Assembly: GCF_963675165.1 (NCBI RefSeq)
Contig: NC_087383.1
Coordinates: forward strand, 3,998,979 to 4,062,978
Origin: Halichondria panicea
Taxonomy: Eukaryota > Porifera > Demospongiae > Suberitida > Halichondriidae
Reading direction: 5' to 3'
DNA length: 64,000 nt
Under the pieces are notes generated by a model. That model saw nothing but the letters and a program-made list of their open reading frames with translations. It was not told where the DNA came from and made no database searches. Shown here piece by piece: positions 57,399 to 64,000 of the stretch (position 1 is its first letter; each line of letters begins with the position of its first letter). The position numbers were made by a program, and so were the translations under genes.

Positions 57399-60300
57399 TC
57401 AGATTGCCACGTAAATCTCAGGCAGTCCATTTCTCTTTCTCTCTTTGTTAGCGTCCCTGAATACTATCTCGATACAGGATCTTAGGTGATAAGGTATCCA
57501 CAATCGTGTCAGTTCAGGGCAGTGGGTGGTTAGATGTCTGGCAAGTGTCTTCATTCCATCTTCTGTTATTGAGTCGTTACCTTCAATGTACAGTGTTGTA
57601 ATCTTGTTAATCAGTCCAGTTGATAGCTCCTCGATACTCTGATCAGTCAGATTACAGCGACTCAAGTTCAATGTTCTCAGAGTCTTATTGACTGCAAGTC
57701 CAGCAGCAATGTGACGACAGCTAGTCACTGTGTTATAAGACAAATAAAGAAATTCGAGGGCATTCAGAAGTTGATAGAGGGCAGCTCCATTGTCCTCTGA
57801 TATTGTTAGTGAACAATTGGTCAGGTGCAGTCTCTTTAATGATGTGTTAGTTGACAAGGCCTCACAGATATACCTCAGTTCAGTGTTACCAATAATATTG
57901 TGTGACAAATAAAGGTCTTTAAGAGTAGTGTTTGTGCTCAGTAGTCGAGGGAGTGCTCCGTGATTGTTGAGAGATAGTGAGCAGTTGGAGAGATTGAGAT
58001 ACTTTAATGATTTGTTAGTTGACAAGGCCTCACAGAGTGCGCTAAGCCCACTATTGCCAATGGCATTATAAGACAAAGATATTGAACTAGTGTTCTTGAT
58101 CACCTCAGCGATGTGGTGTATCCCATCTTCATGAATATCATTATAATGAAGATTAAGACTAATCTCGAAGGGACACTTGGAAAGTCCTCGGGCCAGAAAT
58201 TTACAGCCTTGGTCACCAATACAGCAATTTTCGAGGCTAAGTGTGAATCCATTACTGGTGTTGGAACAAGCTGATACGAAATATCCAACAGAGAGGCAGT
58301 CAATGGGATTCATTGTAGTGAAATTAAGATCTAGATCATGATTAAGAAGTGTGGCCATAAACACACAAAGTGACGAGTCTTCAGCTTCGTACAAACAATT
58401 GATGAGGGACAACAAGAGAGGTTTTGGCTTAACATAAATATCATTATCATTTATCTTATTCTCACTTTTGACAACCTTTCTGACCAGATCAAAAACAGAT
58501 GTTGGAAATGGACACAAGAATCGAGGTAGCTTGCTGAGGATTGGTCTACTAGTTCTCAGTTTGGTGACACCAGCATAAAACTGGAAGACTGCGCTGAATC
58601 GAGGATTACCAAACAGCTTCTGAAATACAGAAATTTGGTTCCTGGGAGACATGAGAGAGATGTGGATTGCTGCTAGTAACTCTTGAATAGACAGGTGGAG
58701 AAAGCAGTAGTAAACCAGATGACCATCGCTAATGATACTGGGAACAGTTTGTAATAATCCAACTTTTGAAATCTCCTTCGTAATGCGAAGAGCGGCCAAA
58801 TCATTGTCAGTAAATGTCACTTTGTCTTTTTCAATCCCATAATATGCAAGTTGACACATTTGTACGGACGGTGTTTTGATTTCTGAGGGCAGTGAGTGTG
58901 GAAATGTGATGTCTCCCACTGAAGTGGTTTTCCCCAACCTATCCTGGAGGTATCTCTTGAGAGTGCTCTGGACAACAGATGTGAATATCCCGTGGTTGGA
59001 TGTTGGGAGTGAGTGGTTATCAGAAAGGAAGCAATTAACGACAATGGACGCATTGAGGGGGAGGTAGCAGCTACCTTCTACCACTGGGTTCTCTCGAATT
59101 CTTTCCAGTAGAGTCTGCACAGCTTGTGAGTCACCTTTCAAACACTCAGTGAAATACTGTTCTAGTTCATGAGGAGTGAACCCCAACACCTCCACCCTGG
59201 ACGAGACTAGTGGGTGGAGCTCAGCCGAGGATGACGGTCGAGATGTTACAATCAAGGCGGATTCGTGTAGCGGACTTTCTCGTGACATATCTGGTCGGAT
59301 TAGTTTGTTGATGATGGAGTCTCTAGGGAGGTCAGAAGGAAGCTCGTCCCATCCGTCTAGCACCCACAGTACACCTTTGCCATACAGTGATTTTATTACT
59401 GCCTCTGTCTCATTAGCCACGGCCGTATCAATGCAGGGAAGTATGTCAGCAATTTTCTTTGCTTCTCTAACGAGGGGATCTCTCAGTCTCACGAGGATTG
59501 CAATATCGAATTCTTGGAACAGTTTTCCTTTTGCCCACTCCTGACAGATGTGTAGAGCAAGGGTGCTTTTGCCAGAGCCTGGAGCTCCTTCAATCAACAC
59601 AAAGTTTCGTCTATTTCTAATCTCTGAGAAAATATTTATCAAGTTAACCGGAGACTTTTGAAGTAAAATATCGTCGATTTTTCCTGTGATTGATAGTCTA
59701 AAAAATTCATCATTGATTTTTCCTCTCTGAATTTCCTCCTTCTGAATCATGGCCAGCTTGAAGACTTTGTTTGTTGGGACGGGAGGCCATTGTGTGACTG
59801 ATGTGGATACTTGTGTTCTGTAGCGACTTTGTAGGTAGTCCCTGTACGAGGACAGCTTGTGATTCAGCAGGACCCTCTCTCGGGAGGGGGGACACGAGGT
59901 GATGGAGTCTGGGGAAACAAAACAATAGGTGAGTACCATTCCTGGTAATATAGTATTATCTCAATAATTGTACGCGAAGCAATAAAATAAGTTGACTGTC
60001 CCTTATTTGGTTGCAATCACTCCCACAACGTATGGTACCACAATGACCACACTCTCACATGACAGACTCACATTTGTCAGACAAGTACTTGCACACTCGA
60101 ACAGCAACGTCTCCATTGAGCAGAGAGAGTATGATGAGTAGCAGAGCTTGGAAGGTGGCTTGTAGTTGGTTCTTGTTCTGCCAGTATTCTAGGGCAAGCT
60201 TCATTCCGGCTTGAGTGCGGTTTAGACGTGTTTTAGCCTTCACTTCGCTTACGTCAGTTTTCTGTCCAGGTGATAGCTCCAGCTTTTCAAGATAATCATC

Positions 60301-60545
60301 AGTGTTATCGAAACATGCTGCTAACTCGGGTAGATCTGGTTCCTTTATTGCTGTATTGAGCTGCTCATCAGTCAGTTTCATTTCTGTCTTCAGATCGTCA
60401 ATTGTGAGCTCTGAAAATAGATAAGCAAGCACACAAGGTTAGCAATCACCAATGAGGGTTTTAAGATGCTTTAGCAATCATTGGGTTTAACCTTTATAGT
60501 AAACATGACACTCTTTATACCTTGGTTCTGCTCTTTAGTGGCCAT
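57399..60545 (-). CDS. NLR innate immune receptor 2 (Death-NACHT-LRR)
   Basis: Minus-strand exons 60545-60521, 60410-60072 and 59908-57399 total 2,874 bases and give 957 residues, all in phase. The 25-base first exon encodes MATKEQNQ. Exon 2 is the Death-fold domain (about residues 9-121). Exon 3 has the NACHT module (GAPGSGKST near residue 229, LWVLDGWDEL near 300), a winged-helix/superhelical linker, and about eight LRRs (TSLKRLHLTNCSL, TLKDLYLSHNIIGN). Exon borders and sequence match NLR1 throughout. The 56 extra residues are two 28-residue LRR units. It would act as a cytoplasmic sensor. It shares a 163-bp divergent promoter with the NNMT-like gene and converges with the IQGAP pseudogene. 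No lesion is seen. Confidence 0.92.
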
Positions 60546-60708
60546 TCCAGCAAATAAATCTGTGCCTTGCAGCTCTCTGAGTCTGAAAATCTAAATTAAA
60601 TTGGGTGGACTTGCAAAGAAAAGTGGGTGTATCTCAGATGCCAAATAGAGATAAGCTTACGCCCACTTTTCTTTGCATTTACCAAACCCACCAAAGACTG
60701 TGTTGAAA
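60546..60708. promoter_or_regulatory. Divergent promoter with 20-bp inverted repeat
   Basis: Only 163 bp separate the start codons of NLR2 and the NNMT-like gene. Within it tgcaaagaaaagtgggtgta (60612-60631) and tacgcccacttttctttgca (60658-60677) are inverted copies with one mismatch and a 26-bp spacer. The symmetry could be a paired binding site serving both directions, or the ends of a tiny element. Confidence 0.55.
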
Positions 60709-61524
60709 ATGTCAGCAGAACCTGAGAAGTATCAACACTTTAATGCAAAGACCTACTTGCAGAGAAGATTTGTTGCTCCCAATGGCATCATTGATGAGGA
60801 GAGAGGAGTGCAGCCATTTTACCTCCAGTGCTACCACCACTTTTACCAAACGTTCCATAGCTCTTGGGATCCCACTAAAGCAAGGCTTCTCGAGCTAGGT
60901 GGTGGACCCGTAATCTACCCTCTCATAAGTGCTGCACCATATTTTGCCGACATCACTTTCGCTGACTTTTCCAAACGGAATCTCGAACAGGTGGAGCTCT
61001 GGGTAAATAAAGATGCTGAAGCTCATGATTGGACTCCATACTTTAATCACATTGTGGGATCATTAGAGGGCAAGGTTGGTGAATCACAAAGTCGAGTGAC
61101 GTCGCTACGAAGTAAAATCAAGACGATTGTAACATGTGATATTCTCAAAGAAGACCCCAACGGAATTCTCGATATTGGTGATCGTTTTGAATGGTTTGAT
61201 GTCATCTCTTTCAACTTCTGTTGTGAAGTCGTATGCAAAACGATTGAGAGCTATCAAGAAACGCTTCTACGACTATGCAAGCTGGTCCGACCCCAAGGAT
61301 ACCTAACTAGCCTGATTTCGCTGGAAGAGAGCTGGTATATTAATGGAGAGGAGAAGATGTTTAATTTGGGTCTTACGTTTGAAAATGTGACGAGCTCTTT
61401 CAAACAAGCTGGATTTTCGGTCGAGTTTAGTGATGTATTCCCAATTCCGAATGAAGCTCAAAATATTCTCAATGATTGTAAAGCAATTGCTTTTGTGGTG
61501 GGGAGAAAGACTAATAGCAAATGA
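60709..61524 (+). CDS. NNMT/PNMT/TEMT-family SAM-dependent methyltransferase
   Basis: The protein has 271 residues, starting at ATG 60709 (MSAEPEKYQHFN); an upstream TTG-initiated extension is not supported. The family (nicotinamide N-, phenylethanolamine N- and thioether S-methyltransferases) has a length near 260-290 residues, which fits. The N-terminal YLQRRFV...IIDEERG region is followed by the SAM-binding motif I LLELGGGPVIYPLIS (about residue 61), motif II ITFADFSKRNLEQVELWVNK, the acidic DWTPYFNHIVGSLEG, and FDVISFNFCCEVV. The ending GFSVEFSDVF is also family-typical. It would be cytosolic and methylate a small amine or thioether; the substrate cannot be told from sequence. The gene is a single exon and appears intact. 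It is paired head-to-head with NLR2. Confidence 0.9.
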   Translation: MSAEPEKYQHFNAKTYLQRRFVAPNGIIDEERGVQPFYLQCYHHFYQTFHSSWDPTKARLLELGGGPVIYPLISAAPYFADITFADFSKRNLEQVELWVNKDAEAHDWTPYFNHIVGSLEGKVGESQSRVTSLRSKIKTIVTCDILKEDPNGILDIGDRFEWFDVISFNFCCEVVCKTIESYQETLLRLCKLVRPQGYLTSLISLEESWYINGEEKMFNLGLTFENVTSSFKQAGFSVEFSDVFPIPNEAQNILNDCKAIAFVVGRKTNSK

Positions 61525-62300
61525 ATGTTTAATCTTCCATCGTAGCTAGTACTTTTGTCTATACATGTACTTCATTTTTTTGGGCTATACAAAAATGATA
61601 ATTTATATAGAGATACTGTATCTACTTCTAAATTAGGCCATGCAAAGTCAATTTGTAGTTTCTCAGGCTATTGTTCCTAAAATAGCAAGCCGATTGATGC
61701 ATTTGTTTATAATAATGATATTCATAGAATTTTAATTGAAACACACCCCTAACTTCCTCAATAAGCGGAAGTGCATAATTTTTACTAATTAATTTTAGTC
61801 ATAATTATATTCATGACCAAAAACCATACAAATTTATCCTCTTAATTTGAGGTCACGTGATATTTATAATTTCCAAGCGCGTGTAGGACCAGAAAGCCAG
61901 AAATCGGAAAAAGCGGAAGTGAAGAGTAAATGAGTGGGCGTAGCAGGGCAATGCATTCCAAGGTTAACCTTTGATTTTGCACAGAGATATCCTCTTGCCT
62001 GATCACTCTACTAGTCTATGTAAGTAAGTAGAAAGCTGGCCAGCCTAGTTTTAAGTAGACTCTCCATTGTCTGCAGTATAGACTTGATATAATAGCTAGC
62101 TACTAGCACATGTCTGCAGTAGACTCTAGCTATAGCTACATGCACAATGACTGAATTAATTTTGTCTGTACACTGAGCTAGATTTTGTGTGAATTTAACA
62201 TTATCATTTTTAATTCAGCCAGTCACCTAACTCCTACTTATACTCCCCAATTTATTGTCCATAGAGCCAAATAACTTCTGCATAGGTTATTTGGCTCTAT
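61525..62300. other. Intergenic, no supported gene
   Basis: AT-rich sequence follows the methyltransferase stop, with no credible polyadenylation cluster beyond scattered aataaaa-like words. At 62275-62300 aacttctgcataggttatttggctctat partly mirrors tccatagagccaaataac just before it, giving a short hairpin. Confidence 0.45.
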
Positions 62301-62304
62301 ACTG

Positions 62305-63600
62305 AAACACGCCGAGCCACTTTTCTGACTTTCTGAGAGCCATGATTATAGAACGGGAACTGGAATAATTATGTTCAATCCTGGTCTATACACAAGCAAT
62401 TAAGTATATCAGCCAATAAGTTATGTTGATATACTCAAGTTACTTTAATCGACTGGAACTTGCTGAGCAACTTTTCTGACTTTCCGAGAGCAGTGGTTCG
62501 TTAACGGGAACCCAGAAAAATAATATATTCAGTGCTGGTCTAGACATGCATGCAGATATCAGCCAGTATGTTGATATATACTCAAGTTTACAATTCTGAG
62601 GTTACTTCAATCGACTGGAACTTGCTGAGCAACTTTTCTGACTTTCCGAGAACAGTGGTTCGTTAACGGGAACCCTGAAAAATAATATATTCAGTGCTGG
62701 TCTAGACATGCATGCAGATATCAGCTAGTATGTTGATATATACTCTTCTGAGGTTATTTGAATCGACTGGAACTTGCTGAGCAACTTTTCTGACTTTCCG
62801 AGAGCAGTGGTTCGTTACGGGAACCCTGAAAAATAATATATTCAATGCTGGTCTAGACATGCATGCATGCAGATATCAGCCAGTATGTTGATATATACTC
62901 AAGTTTACAATTCTGAGGTTACTTTAATTAATCGACTGGAACTTGCTGAGCAACTTTTCTGACTTTCCGAGAGCAGTGGTTCGTTAACGGGAATCCAGAA
63001 AAATAACATATTCAGTGCTGGTCTATAGACATGCATGCAGATATCAGCCAGTATGTTGATATATACTCAAGTTTACAATTCTGAGGTTACTTTAATTGAC
63101 TGGAACTTGCTAAGCAACTTTTCTGACTTTCCGAGAGCAGTGGTTTGTTAACGGGAATCCAGAAAAATAACATATTCAGTGCTGGTCTATAGACATGCAT
63201 GCAGATATCAGCCAGTATGTTGATATATACTCAAGTTTACAATTCTGAGGTTACTTTAATCGACTGGAACTTGCTAAGCAACTTTTCTGACTTTCCGAGA
63301 GCTGTGCTTCGTAAACGGAAACCCAGAAAATATATTTAGTGCTGGTCTTAGACAAGCAGGTAGCAGCCAATACGTTGATACACTCTTCTGAGGTTACTTT
63401 AATCGACTGGGAACTTGCTGAGAAACTTTTCTGATTTTCCGAGAGCAGTGATTCGTAAACGGAAACCCAGAAAATATATTCAGTGCTGGTCCTATATAGA
63501 CAAGCAGGTATCAGCCAGTAATTATGTTGATATACCTAAGTTTACAATTCTGAGGCTATACTTTAATCGACTGCATGGAACTTCGATCCTGGAGCAACTT
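62305..63600 (+). repeat. Minisatellite, about 160-bp unit, eight to nine copies
   Basis: The core cgactggaacttgctgagca, cttttctgactttccgagag, cagtggttcgttaacgggaa recurs with starts near 62450, 62613, 62764, 62933, 63098, 63262, 63406 and 63568, with a diverged leading copy near 62310. Spacing varies from about 144 to 169 bp through small indels, mostly in atgcatgcagatatcagcca and tactcaagtttacaattctg. Central copies are the most alike and edge copies the most diverged, the usual pattern of unequal exchange. No coding role is seen. Confidence 0.9.
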
Positions 63601-64000
63601 TTCAGACTTTCCATGAGTAGTGATTCAACCGTAATTCATAAAAAGCATTTCTCGGACAAGCAATGCAGGCAGTCAGTCCATCCATACCTTCAGTTATTGT
63701 TACTTTACTCAACTATAGAACGACTCTTGACGTTCCATGGGCAGTAATTCAAATGTTGATTACAATATTTCACTAGATGCAAGATTATTATTCACGGCTC
63801 AGTGCAAAGATAGCCTTTTGAGTAAGTTCGTGACAGAAGATTCAATCATGAGAAACTATATTGAGTTCTGGCTATAGAGATTGAATCAAAGTGTATAGGA
63901 CTATACGTAGACTCTATACTATATAATTTCATTTTGCTGGGCTGATAGACTGGTGTGTACCTGGTTTGTTGCATGACCATGCATGCATCTATATATAGTG
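63601..64000. other. Unannotated end of window
   Basis: I see no gene, element end or repeat here beyond the fading last minisatellite copy. Confidence 0.4.

Noticed and set aside
60673..60708. 12-residue N-terminal extension of the NNMT-like protein from a TTG
   Set aside because: Animal genes rarely start at TTG; the ATG at 60709 gives the family-typical N-terminus.

Overview
The window is eukaryotic nuclear DNA from an early-branching animal, most likely a demosponge of the Amphimedon type. This rests on AT-rich sequence, many very short GT-AG introns (about 50-150 bp), AT-rich introns full of ATAATTAT-like words, paired Death-NACHT-LRR receptor genes of the kind greatly expanded in sponges, and dense small inverted-repeat elements. 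The species call is an inference; no database search was run.

Layout. (1) 1-9.7 kb holds three multi-exon genes of the amplified, transposon-associated kind: a Tnp2/CACTA-like protein (1-2050), a coiled-coil/PB1-like or SAMD3-like protein (2177-5680, frameshifted), and a protein that looks like a ParB-like domain joined to a decayed DNA-methylase fold (6350-9686). (2) 10.4-14.3 kb holds the last two exons of a broken IQGAP gene, convergent with an intact three-exon NLR gene (minus strand). (3) 14.3-19.3 kb is a repeat-rich stretch with two palindromic elements, a CXC-domain transposon protein with a nonsense codon, the first exon of an EFR3-like gene with an in-frame stop, and a frameshifted transposon ORF. 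(4) 19.8-38.5 kb holds about 40 exons of the C-terminal two thirds of NBAS (plus strand). One of its introns carries a nearly intact 3,976-bp Kolobok transposon with TTAA target duplications. The transposon encodes a THAP transposase on one strand and a P2X7 cytoplasmic-domain-like protein on the other. (5) 38.5-47 kb is non-coding apart from several decayed, ectodomain-less copies of the next gene. (6) 47.05-50.7 kb is an intronless 1,219-residue secreted beta-helix plus multi-pass membrane protein. (7) 53-57 kb is a more complete but broken IQGAP C-terminal gene, convergent with a second NLR gene (57.4-60.5 kb). (8) A 163-bp divergent promoter separates NLR2 from an intact NNMT-type methyltransferase (60.7-61.5 kb). 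(9) 62.3-63.6 kb is a roughly 160-bp minisatellite.

How the parts relate. The block 'IQGAP 3' exons plus convergent NLR' occurs twice (10.4-14.3 and 56.7-60.5 kb) and is a segmental duplication. NBAS (ER-Golgi tethering), NLR2 (innate sensing), NNMT-like (small-molecule methylation) and the beta-helix membrane protein look functional. Most other coding signals are transposon genes or pseudogenes. The most unusual items are the ParB-like/methylase-like gene, the P2X7-domain cargo of the Kolobok element, and the family of promoter-plus-membrane-domain remnants beside the beta-helix gene.
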